Shown here: piece by piece, positions 26,773 to 35,900 of the stretch
Numbering within the stretch: position 1 is the stretch's first letter
Layout of the letters: each line of letters begins with the position of its first letter
Source: Brumimicrobium aurantiacum
GTDB lineage: Bacteria > Bacteroidota > Bacteroidia > Flavobacteriales_D > Crocinitomicaceae
DNA length: 64,000 nt
Assembly: GCF_003402975.1 (NCBI RefSeq)
Contig: NZ_QURB01000001.1
Coordinates: 186,001-250,000, forward strand
Direction: 5' to 3'
Translations under genes and position numbers: made by a program
Notes under the pieces: model-generated
Told to the model about the DNA's origin: nothing
Database searches by the model: none
Seen by the model: only the letters and a program-made list of their open reading frames with translations

Positions 26773-28146
26773 CTACTCAACTGATACAAACTTCTTCTCA
26801 CTCGATCCATCACTATAAATGTAAATTTGTAGCGTATTCGGTTGGATTTTGACTTCTCTTCCTAAAATATCAACCACCTTAACCAATTTTTTAGTGGCAT
26901 TTATTTGATATTCATCAACAGATAAAGGTTCATAGGAACCACATCTAGCTCCACCAACATTACTATATATTAATTCTCCCATTTTAAAATTATCAAAATC
27001 TCCATACCCTTGAGAGGTTTGCTTAACAATACCTAATCCTTCTTGGTATACAACAGTACCTTTTCCAGAACCATCACCATCGTATGGGGTAAAACAATCA
27101 CAACTATCACAATACTCTAAAAATTCATTGTAAATAGTAACCCTTCCTCGATTGCCACAATTAACTGCAGAATCATTTAGATAGGTAGTTCTATTAAAAA
27201 CTGCCTTATGGGGAAACCGACTTATACTCCTCCCTTTTTCAAATACAATAGGATTTGGATAACTGATACCATATGCAGAAGGATATCTTATTGGAGCGCC
27301 ATTTGGCAAATAATCTATTTGTGTATCAATATTTAAATAAATCTTAACTGAATCGCTTGTTTCTATTCTATCTTGAATTGTAATCAAATCATATTTAACT
27401 GTTCTTACTCCGTAATTTTGAGCGTCGTATATTCCATACAACTCTAATGTATCACCTGGTACCCATGGGAATACTTCATCATAGGTCAATTGATAATGCC
27501 CTATCATTGGATCCTGTTGTCCCATTAAAACAAAACCCTTTTCAACTGAAGGAAAACTATTACAATCTATAAAGTTCACTAATCCAAATCGTTCACTCAA
27601 TTTAATTTCGAACCCAGAAAGAGGACTTTGAAGTAGATTCTCTAATGCGTCATATTTAGTTATGGTATATGTTTTAACCCAATCCATCGTATCCACAACT
27701 AACTCTTGATTGAGCTGTTCATATTTCAAATAATATTGAATACTATTATTATTGTAAAAAAGTGCAGAATCACCTATATTCAACCCAAAATTAAAACTCA
27801 AAATTTCATTAAGATTATTCTTGAGTTTAAGTTCATTAGTCAATGTATTGTATGTGATATGACGACCTAGCCAAGTAGTATCAGCTGTAGGTTGAAAACC
27901 TCCACCCCACATTTCACAATAAGTTCCACTTACATTGACATGATAAAATGATTCCCGAAAATATTGATTAAACAGAATGGTATCACCATTAAAGAATGTT
28001 TCGGTTGAATAAAAATAATAATCATTGTCCGCTGAGTCTGTTTCACTCATAAACCTTTTCGGGGTATCTTCGTTAAATGGCATGTAAGACTGACTATAAC
28101 CAATGTTTATCCAAAACAAGATAATCATAAAAAAAAGGAGTTTCAT
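26773..28146 (-). CDS. Secreted protein with degenerate T9SS-type C-terminus
   Basis: Starts at the ATG giving MKLLFFMIILFWINIGYSQ, a signal peptide; an in-frame ATG seven codons earlier is possible. The mature part of about 435 residues is beta-rich and Tyr/Asp-rich, with a cysteine cluster (FLEYCDSCDCF) and GDGSGKGTVVYQEGLGIVKQTS. This last stretch resembles the closing part of family proteins that report on a preceding lipoprotein-like domain. The end (KLVKVVDILGREVKIQPNTLQIYIY and SSEKKFV) matches the core of a T9SS type A sorting domain (V-x-D-x-x-G-R-x-V), but without the YPNP motif. Function is unknown. It is flanked by two direct repeat copies. Confidence 0.72.
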   Translation of the reverse strand: MKLLFFMIILFWINIGYSQSYMPFNEDTPKRFMSETDSADNDYYFYSTETFFNGDTILFNQYFRESFYHVNVSGTYCEMWGGGFQPTADTTWLGRHITYNTLTNELKLKNNLNEILSFNFGLNIGDSALFYNNNSIQYYLKYEQLNQELVVDTMDWVKTYTITKYDALENLLQSPLSGFEIKLSERFGLVNFIDCNSFPSVEKGFVLMGQQDPMIGHYQLTYDEVFPWVPGDTLELYGIYDAQNYGVRTVKYDLITIQDRIETSDSVKIYLNIDTQIDYLPNGAPIRYPSAYGISYPNPIVFEKGRSISRFPHKAVFNRTTYLNDSAVNCGNRGRVTIYNEFLEYCDSCDCFTPYDGDGSGKGTVVYQEGLGIVKQTSQGYGDFDNFKMGELIYSNVGGARCGSYEPLSVDEYQINATKKLVKVVDILGREVKIQPNTLQIYIYSDGSSEKKFVSVE

Positions 28147-28167
28147 ACAGAATGAGTTATATTTCAT

Positions 28168-28507
28168 AAGAATGCGTTATTAGTTAACAACTTAAAATTA
28201 CACTATTTTCTTCAAAATGAAAATCATCTTATAACAAACTACAGATCAACTAAATGACTATACGCGAAAATATCGCCATAAGGAAGTGTATGTTTTATTT
28301 ATAACCCAGAGCTGCGCTGCGCTTACTCTGGGTTACCAATATTTGACTCACCCTGGGTCGGGAATAAATCCTAAGTCAACCGCTTATCAAACCTTCCGAT
28401 ATGGGCTTTCATGGCTAAAGCATTTCCAATCATTCAAAATACTTTCGATTTCTTGTCGATGTTGAGCGAGGTCTTCTATCACTGTTATAATCTTAATTCT
28501 GCCTACA
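28168..28507. other. Gene-free gap holding repeat copy B
   Basis: 340 bp between the secreted-protein start and the deformylase-like gene stop, both on the minus strand. Apart from the repeat unit at 28303-28419, I see no gene or RNA. The promoter of the secreted-protein gene must lie in the part near 28150-28260, but no clear TAnnTTTG box was found. Confidence 0.55.
28303..28419 (+). repeat. Dispersed repeat, copy B, with hairpin
   Basis: Copy B is longer on its left side. AACCCAGAG (28303-28311) pairs with CTCTGGGTT (28326-28334), enclosing a GC-rich tip (CTGCGCTGCGCTTA). The following 103-bp section (28317-28419) matches copy A. Copy A has lost the left arm, so B looks like the more complete unit. 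Such hairpin-headed units resemble REP-like elements of Bacteroidota. Confidence 0.82.
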
Positions 28508-29233
28508 CTAATACTCCTCTAATCCTTTTCCCAATTGAACCCCTTCAATGAGCAAAGGTAAGGTATCGCTAGCAGCTTCGAAAAAGGGTAATTCTCCTGA
28601 AGCCAGTTTTGGATCGAGTTCTTCTTTGGCTAATAAATGTTGCGCATGGTCAAGATAAGTTCCATTCATCAAATGTCTGTATTCGTGTTGGAAAATTACA
28701 GCTGAAAAACCATCTAATCTACCTTTTTGGATTGCTCCTGTTTGATCTTGACATTCGTATTCTATCCATTCGAAAGTAGCTACATTTCCACGTTTTTCTC
28801 CTTCTGCACTCAAACAGCCATGCCAAAAGTTCTTTCGATTTTCGGAGACTTTGGTGATTCTTGGATTAATAAAAACTTGATGATGAACTTCTCCTAAAAC
28901 TTTATACCTTGGATTGTCAGATTCTGCTTCAATGATAAATATTTGCAGTCTTTTACCTATTTGATTCGCAGCAATTCCAACTCCTTCTTTTTGCTGCATG
29001 ATAGCATACATACTATCAATTAAGGTATTAAGCGCTTCGGTATTAAATTCTCCGTCACGGATTTTACGAGGCGTTAAATACAGTGGATTCTGGTCTCTTC
29101 CTACCTCATCTTTTGGAATGTGCTGAACTACTTCAAAACCGCTTTCTGGAATATTCAGAGTCAGTGATTCATCTTCTGTGCAAGCAAAAAGACTGAACAG
29201 CAAAACAATCGTAGGAATCGTATATTTTTTCAT
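28508..29233 (-). CDS. Peptide-deformylase-like lipoprotein
   Basis: A 241-residue protein with a lipoprotein signal (LLFSLFAC, Cys18 lipidated), hence exported, followed by a polypeptide-deformylase fold. Motif 1 is GVGIAANQ (84-91), close to the consensus GxGxAAxQ. Motif 2 is HGCLS (138-142) instead of EGCLS, and motif 3 is HEYRH (183-187) instead of HExDH. The three metal ligands (Cys140, His183, His187) and the catalytic Glu184 are kept. Ordinary deformylase is cytoplasmic and removes formyl groups from nascent proteins, so an exported, anchored version with two altered motif positions probably has another substrate; this is inference. It is followed downstream by the palindromic repeat region and preceded by a small membrane-protein gene 24 nt away. 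Confidence 0.85.
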   Translation of the reverse strand: MKKYTIPTIVLLFSLFACTEDESLTLNIPESGFEVVQHIPKDEVGRDQNPLYLTPRKIRDGEFNTEALNTLIDSMYAIMQQKEGVGIAANQIGKRLQIFIIEAESDNPRYKVLGEVHHQVFINPRITKVSENRKNFWHGCLSAEGEKRGNVATFEWIEYECQDQTGAIQKGRLDGFSAVIFQHEYRHLMNGTYLDHAQHLLAKEELDPKLASGELPFFEAASDTLPLLIEGVQLGKGLEEY

Positions 29234-29257
29234 TTTCTTTATTTAATTTCAGATTAT

Positions 29258-29746
29258 TCAAGCAATATTCTCTTTATTATTCAATTGATCTATTAAGCCT
29301 TTCAACTCTTCAATTGGCATTTTTGTCACGCATAAAATAGGATCTGTATTTCCAATAACAAGTGTTCCTTTTTGTTCTTCTTCATATCCTATTTGACGTA
29401 ATGAAAACATATTCAATTCGTTAATTTCTTTTTGTTTTTCACCATCTTTAAACCATCCATAATCGGCAATATAGCTGATATTATTATGTTGAAAGGAAAT
29501 AATTTCTCTCCCATAAGTATTCCAGAACGCAATGCGCAGAAGATAAAACCCCATGATTCCAAAAAAGAACAAACCGAATAAAAAACCAATATGAAATCTA
29601 TTTCCAAACGACATGTAAACAAATATTCCGGTTAAAGGCATCAGAAAAAAAAGAAAGGCAAAAGTAAACATAAATACCCTCACTAAAATTGGTGACTGTT
29701 TCACTTTTAAGATCACTTTGTTGTCATCGAATTGATACTGTTCCAT
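29258..29746 (-). CDS. Small two-helix membrane protein of unknown function
   Basis: A 162-residue protein with two membrane segments (about residues 22-46 and 53-72) and a cytoplasmic or periplasmic C-terminal part of about 85 residues with beta-rich character (EIISFQHNNISYIADYGW, TLVIGNTDPILCVTKMP). The layout (short N-terminus, two helices, then a small beta domain) resembles PH-like membrane proteins, but I cannot assign a family. It lies 24 nt upstream of the deformylase-like gene, so the two may form an operon. Confidence 0.65.
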   Translation of the reverse strand: MEQYQFDDNKVILKVKQSPILVRVFMFTFAFLFFLMPLTGIFVYMSFGNRFHIGFLFGLFFFGIMGFYLLRIAFWNTYGREIISFQHNNISYIADYGWFKDGEKQKEINELNMFSLRQIGYEEEQKGTLVIGNTDPILCVTKMPIEELKGLIDQLNNKENIA

Positions 29747-29811
29747 CTTACACCTTTTTCAATAAATCCTCTAAGCTATTACATTCATTTCGTTTCATAC
29801 TGACTTTAAGA

Positions 29812-31701
29812 CTAATTTTTAACAATCCTACTTACTTTAGTTCTTGTTTTTAAGAAATAAACTCCATTAGAAAGTGAAGATAAATCAATGAACAAAATAG
29901 ATTCATCAGTTTTTTCAAAGTTTAGTGTTTTCCCTACATCTTTTCCTTGAACATTTATTAGTTTAATGAAGGACAACTCCTCTGCGCTACCATTTACGGT
30001 TATCATTTCTTGAGTTGGATTTGGATACACCTTAAGCTCCTCCTCGTCACTCAACTTCAAATTGACGCTTCTTATCGATGAATACTCAAATTCACCATTA
30101 AAATCAGTTTGTTTTAAACGGTAATATGAAATCCCCATATGTGGGTTAAAATCAGTTGTGCTGTAATTCCTTACACAACTTGAACTACCAGCACCATCTA
30201 CTGTAGTTATTGAATCCCAATAACTTCCATGAATCGATTTTTCTACAGTAAAAAAGTCATTATTTCTTTCTGATGCCGTTTGCCACTCTAAATTCACAGT
30301 TTTCTTTTCATTAAGTATTGCAGTGAAATAAACCAACTCTATGGGTAAAGGTGTTTGATCTTTATTAATTGTCCCTAATGTAAATCGTTTTTCGTTTTGG
30401 ATTCCTGCTAGTCCACCCGGAATATTTGTAAACTCATAAATCCCTCCTCCTAAGTGTACTGCACCTGAAATTGGTGTGTCATCGATAAAATTTCCATTAT
30501 TGTTTTTATCAATCAGAAGTCTTAAATCCGAGGCAGTGATCGACCCTAAACCATTTAAATCCCATCGCATATCTATATTACCAACATTCACCGAATTGGT
30601 ATTTGTAGAGTTTCTTTCACTCACTCTCCATACACGATCAAATCGTGCTTTTACTCCTGAAGGTACATCCGTTAAATTAATAGCTTGCTGTTCACCATTG
30701 TTGTGTCCCCAAATTAAAAATTCATTATTGCCTAGTCCTGTCGGATTCAAAACCCGTACGATACCGGATCCTTTTGCGTCGTTATGTAGGTCTGAACTAC
30801 TGATTCTACCTATTCCTGCAACTTCATGATCATAGTTTCCATTTGAAGGAATATCTTGCGTGAACAAATCATTTGCTGCAAGTGTCAAATTGTATTTAGC
30901 GGCTAAATAGTTATTTACAATTATTCTTTGGGCGCTATTCACAGGATAATTGTAATGAATAAATTCGGAAATTGAGCCTTTAAAATAGTGTCCTGTTCCA
31001 CTTGATGTCCCATTTTCATAATGAGTATCCTGCTCCTTACATCCCATTAATCCTCTATTATGATTATATATTCGACCTACCCCCGTAATCGTCCCAAATA
31101 AATCTCCATTCAAGTAACATTCTATGTTTCCTGTAATAGAATTGTTTCCTTTATAGATAAAAGAAAGTACGTAGGTTGTGTTGGGTAAAACAGGGGTATT
31201 TACTGATTTAAAATTCCATGGCGCGCCAACTCCATCGTTATTTCTATTCCAGGCGCCACAATACAACTTTTCATTTAAAAGATAAAAATTAAAGCCTCTG
31301 ATGGTCCCCCCTTCTTCATAGACGATTTGGCGGGTACTCACATTTGATTCTGTAGTAAAAACAATAAAAAATGTTCTTTGAATATTGCTTCCACTGTTAA
31401 TATCACTGGTATTTTCAATTCTAAGCCTATCATTTGTTCCATCAAAAGAGACACTTGAATAAATAGAATTAATATTATTGGTCAATAATTTTGGACGATA
31501 ACTACTATTTGACTGGCTAGGATTTAGGGAGTTTCCTCCATTATTATTCCAGCTTGAAATAAGCGTATTATTATTTTGGTTAATCCTTGTGGCATCTTGC
31601 CAAAATCGGTTAGTTGAATTATTTCCAACCCCTGCGGGTCCATTTTGAGCATAGAAGACAGAAGTTACCGCAAGTAGGAGTAACAATAGTAGAGATTGCA
31701 T
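29812..31701 (-). CDS. T9SS cargo with LamG-like domain
   Basis: A 629-residue secreted protein. After a signal peptide (cut after SVFYAQ), the mature part begins with the Bacteroidota pattern NGPAGVGNNSTNRFWQDA and a concanavalin/LamG-like domain (about residues 45-270: VSFDGTNDRLRIE, TFFIVFTTES, NIECYLNGDLFG, GSISEFIHYN). The region around 285-430 (HEVAGIGRISSSDLHNDAKG, NEFLIWGHNNGE, RVWRVSE) matches the domain usually seen after it, DUF8202 as I recall. A fibronectin-like stretch (LEWQTASERNNDFFTVEKS) and a T9SS type A domain (YPNPTQEMITV) follow. LamG domains often bind sugars, so a surface adhesin or glycan-binding protein is likely. Confidence 0.88.
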   Translation of the reverse strand: MQSLLLLLLLAVTSVFYAQNGPAGVGNNSTNRFWQDATRINQNNNTLISSWNNNGGNSLNPSQSNSSYRPKLLTNNINSIYSSVSFDGTNDRLRIENTSDINSGSNIQRTFFIVFTTESNVSTRQIVYEEGGTIRGFNFYLLNEKLYCGAWNRNNDGVGAPWNFKSVNTPVLPNTTYVLSFIYKGNNSITGNIECYLNGDLFGTITGVGRIYNHNRGLMGCKEQDTHYENGTSSGTGHYFKGSISEFIHYNYPVNSAQRIIVNNYLAAKYNLTLAANDLFTQDIPSNGNYDHEVAGIGRISSSDLHNDAKGSGIVRVLNPTGLGNNEFLIWGHNNGEQQAINLTDVPSGVKARFDRVWRVSERNSTNTNSVNVGNIDMRWDLNGLGSITASDLRLLIDKNNNGNFIDDTPISGAVHLGGGIYEFTNIPGGLAGIQNEKRFTLGTINKDQTPLPIELVYFTAILNEKKTVNLEWQTASERNNDFFTVEKSIHGSYWDSITTVDGAGSSSCVRNYSTTDFNPHMGISYYRLKQTDFNGEFEYSSIRSVNLKLSDEEELKVYPNPTQEMITVNGSAEELSFIKLINVQGKDVGKTLNFEKTDESILFIDLSSLSNGVYFLKTRTKVSRIVKN

Positions 31702-32120
31702 AATGTTAATTAAAAAATTTCAAAGGAATAATAAGTTAAATTTTTATTTAATACAACCGGATAAATTGGAATTGCATATTACAAAAAACTTAACAAGGGT
31801 AATTACCGCTAGATCTCATTTTAATCACACGAAAAAAACAGCACCCAAAACACCATTAACACATTGACTAACAAATCTCTTAAGCTTATCGATATTGAAT
31901 TGAACTAAACCTGAGAATACAATTTCTTTAGATTTCCCAAGAATTGTTAATCTTTATAAGATTAATAATTTTCACCAACTACGCGCTTCTTTTAGTTGAT
32001 TTTCCATTTTTAAAAAATGACTTTGAGGAGTTCGTTTGATGACAATCTTGATTCTACTTCAATGGATGGAATGATGTATTGGTTAAAACGCTATAAATGT
32101 ATCTCATCATTGAGTTGTTT
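31702..32120. other. Gene-free gap of 419 bp
   Basis: AT-rich sequence between the start of the LamG-type cargo gene and the broken cation transporter. No ORF, RNA gene or strong hairpin was seen. The promoter of the cargo gene should be in the part next to 31702, but no convincing promoter box was found. Confidence 0.5.
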
Positions 32121-32500
32121 TCATTTACTTAATTTCAATATTTTGAATGCACCTTGCACTACCAAAACAAAAACGATGGTACCAATTATTAGATCGGGTA
32201 AACTTGAGCTTAGCCAATTCACTAAAATACCGGCAAAAATGACTCCTAAATTAATGACAATATCATTGGAGGTAAATATCATACTGGCCCTCATGTGAAC
32301 TTCTTCTTTGCTCTTCGATTTTTGAAGAATATATAAACAGACTCCGTTGGCCAATAATGCGAAGGAAGAAACAACAATCATAGTTGTAAAAATTTGCAAT
32401 CGTAGAAATACCGTCTAATTTCATACGAAGTAGGTCTTCCTCCGAAGGACAATCCATCTTGCTTATTTCAAATGTTGACTTCTTTATTTTAGTCCTTTTG
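32121..32500 (-). pseudogene. Internally deleted cation transporter (CDF-like)
   Basis: The N-terminal part reads STFEISKMDCPSEEDLLRMK, a motif of the Bacteroidota heavy-metal-associated cation-transporter family. The C-terminal part in another frame (32121-32399) reads IFTTMIVVSSFALLANGVCL, SKSKEEVHMRASMIFTSNDI, VNWLSSSLPDLIIGTIVFVL and AFKILKLSK, matching the last membrane helices of a CDF-type transporter. The two parts abut within a few bases near 32395-32410. Full-length family members have most of the metal-binding domain and several membrane helices in between, so a large internal deletion plus a frame change has destroyed the gene. The start lies further upstream, beyond 32460. Confidence 0.8.
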
Positions 32501-32938
32501 GTAAGTTAATCCATGTACATTTAGTTCTCGTAAAATTATTTTAACACTCAATTGTAGTTTGTGATTTTAAATTTAATTATCCTCAATTGTGTTTCCTAAT
32601 TCTATCTTATTGGAAGGTCCAAATTCGATTTCACAAAGCAAAAATTGACATTTAAAGACTATCGTTTTATACTCATGAGTTTACTGTAATTGTATGATAA
32701 AACTAAACAAATTTCTCATCATTTGATTTTACATTGACTATCCCTAGAAGATTAAAAGAATGCCTCTTCTTACAAAACTCAAATTTTTCAAAATGAAATA
32801 TACTGTCCTATTGGAAGTTTCAAAGGTTTTATTAATGGCTGATGGACTTGAGAAAATTCAATAAAAAACCCGCACTCAATTTGCTATTTACAAACCGAAT
32901 GCGGGAAAATTAAAAATTAAAAATACCAGACTGTTGTA
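32501..32938. other. Gene-free gap with a terminator
   Basis: 438 bp between the remains of the cation transporter and the stop of the giant T9SS protein. Apart from the terminator at 32863-32905 it holds nothing that I can support. Confidence 0.5.
32863..32905 (-). terminator. Intrinsic terminator of the giant T9SS cargo gene
   Basis: On the minus strand a stem pairs CCCGCATTC (complement of 32897-32905) with GAGTGCGGG (complement of 32869-32877), with one mismatch and a loop of 19 nt. It is followed by six T (complement of 32863-32868). It starts 34 nt after the stop codon. Confidence 0.85.
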
Positions 32939-35900
32939 TTATTTCACAATGATTTTTGCATTGAATAATTCGCCATATATATTTCGAATGTTTGCAAAAT
33001 AAATTCCAGGTGAAAGAGATGATAAGTCCAACTTTGCACGTTTATCATTAATCACCTCATTCAATACAACTTTTCCAGAAGGTGAACATATTACTATAGA
33101 ATCAATTGGGTCAGAAAACTGTTGATCATTAATCAAGTAAATATTTACCCAGTCTGAAGTTGGATTAGGATATAGAATCACCTCTGTTTCATCGTTTTCA
33201 TAGTTTGGACTAATCATGATTTCGGTATTGTTGGTTCTAATAAAATCATTGTAATCAAACTGAATATCGGCATCGTTGTTGATGATTTGGAAAGGCTTCA
33301 ACCCTTGTTTTGGGAAGATTTTAAATTGCACATACCCATTACTTCCTTCTGGATTTGATGTTGAATCTGGCAACTCAATATTATTGTTAATCCAGGTTAC
33401 TTTGCCATTCACAATAGATACTGAAAAAGGATGAGATGAACTCATTTTTCGGAATGTACTCCAATCTAAATGTTCCGACAATTGGTCTTCAATCTGAACA
33501 CGTTGTGCAGCATAATTCCCTAAGTTTTGAAAACGAATTTTGTATACCAAGGCTTGATTATGGTAAGCCTCTGATGAAACACCAATTCCATCGATCAAAA
33601 CTAATTTATCATTCGGGTCAATTGAACCTACTACAATATCAGTCAAACTACTAGAGTTATTTGCTGTATTACATTCCTGACCGTTATAACTTAGATTGAC
33701 GTCTACTGTAATTAAATCATTTAAATCACTATACACATCTACTGAGTCAAACAACTCAATTGTATAATTTGACATTGCATCCATTCCACTTATGTAGAAT
33801 GTGTAAACTCTATCTTCAGAATTTTCTACTAAAGCATCCCATTGATTACCTTTAAGAATTACATTATTAGATAAAGTCAAATCTACATTTAATGTCTGAG
33901 TTGCCTCATACGCACCCTTGTTATGAATCACTAGATTTAAATCATTGGTCAAACCTCTTCTAAATGCTGCAGCTCCCATTTCAACTTCAAATTCAGGGAA
34001 TAAACAAATTGCTTTATTACCAAAATCATTACCGCAATATTCTGCTTGGATGTTTTTATTAATATCCAAAGTATAAGCTCCTAATGGTGCAGTTACCTGC
34101 CAATCATTTGAAACGACTTGATCAATAGTGTAATTTCCGTCTTCTAGGTAAAATTCATAATAACCATCTTCATTTGTGAAAACTTGAAAGTTATTTGGAC
34201 TTACTAATAATTGTGCATTTGCGATACCTTGTTCGGTTGAATCTTGTATTCCATTATCGTTGGCATCAAAATAAACAACACCACAAACTTTTGATCCACA
34301 AGACTCAGCGATATCCAATGTTTGATTGATGTTAGGGTTAGTAATTGTTGTAATTACACCAGAAGGCCATAATACAATCAGACTATCAATTGCAGTCGCA
34401 TCAGAAATTCCAAATAATATTTTTGATGAATTTTGCCCTCCCATTGATGAACCTTGACTCGAAACGTTCTTGGTTTGCCAAACATCTGTTCCATTAATAT
34501 TCGCTTTAACTTTAATCGTTGCTCCAATCCCAAAACTATTAGAATTACATCCATTTAATCTTACACTAATGTGATTGGTACAAGATGCTTTAGCATTATT
34601 AAATAGGTTATTTGTATTACTTCCAACGTTAGCCACTATGAGGTCATAATCACCGTCATTGTCATAATCAGACCAAGCCATCCCGTAAGAATCATTACTT
34701 TCTTCTGTGATTGCATTATCGATTTTTGTAAAAGTTTTATCACCATTGTTTGCAAATAAGAAGTTTTTCTGACTCTGATCATTTGACACTACCAAGTCCA
34801 AATCTCCATCATTGTCGTAATCTGCCCAAGCAGCTCCATTTGAATTTGAAATATTCGTAACAATAGACAACTGTGTTAATTTAATAAAATCTCCATTTCC
34901 AATATTTTCATAGAAGAAATTAGGATCTGTACCTCTTGAATTGGAAACAAATAAATCCAAATCTCCATCGTTATCATAATCTCCCCATGCTCCTCCAACT
35001 GAGTACCCCCCATCGTTGGCTATAATATTTGATGTGTCAAGAATTAAAATTCCATTTTGATTATTAAACAGTTGGTTGTTTTCTCCGTTTGTGTTAGCAA
35101 TGAATAAATCAGGATCTCCGTCATTGTCATAATCTGCCCATGACAATCCAACTGCTGAAGTTGCTGATAAACTAACTTGACTCGCCTCATCAACAACAAA
35201 TCCACCATTTCCATCTCCTTTGAATAAATAATTGAAATTGGTCGGGTGATAATCTGAAACTACCAAATCTAAGTTTCCATCTTTGTTGTAATCAGCCCAA
35301 GCTGAGAAGTGAGAATAAATCGGTTGATCGATTAATGGACTGTTTTGAACAGAAGTAAAGTTTCCGTTTCCATCGTTATGGTAAAGTCTATTTGATGAAT
35401 TTTGGTTGTTAGAAACAAATAAATCTAAAAACCCATCATTATCATAATCTCCCCAGTTTCCAGAAATTGACGCCCCTAAGTCAGACGCAATTGGACCTGT
35501 GGTTACTTTAGAAAATGTTCCATCTCCATTGTTGTGATAAAGAATACTTGGTTCATTAATAGCGTTAACTGGAATAAATAAATCGTCATAGCCGTCGTTA
35601 TCATAATCTCCCCAAGAAGCACCCCAAGTATTGTCAAAATCCAAATGAATTCCTGAAGTATTGTCTTTTTCGAATTTAGAACTTGGATCTATCGCTAATC
35701 TAATCGTTGGTAATGAATCACCACATGCGTCTTTTCCATTAATGTAAACAAATAAGAAATCTCCAGGTTGAAATGCTTGTCCCGTTTCAATCATCGTTTT
35801 AAGTCTGTATCTATTATTAGAAACATCAGTGATTCCAGGAATTCCAGTCACAGGGAAATTTGGATCATAATCTGCAATATTAAACTGGTAAGTTGAGGAT

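Noticed and set aside
32017-32298. 93-codon ORF on the plus strand
   Set aside because: Antisense to the conserved C-terminal part of the cation-transporter remnant.
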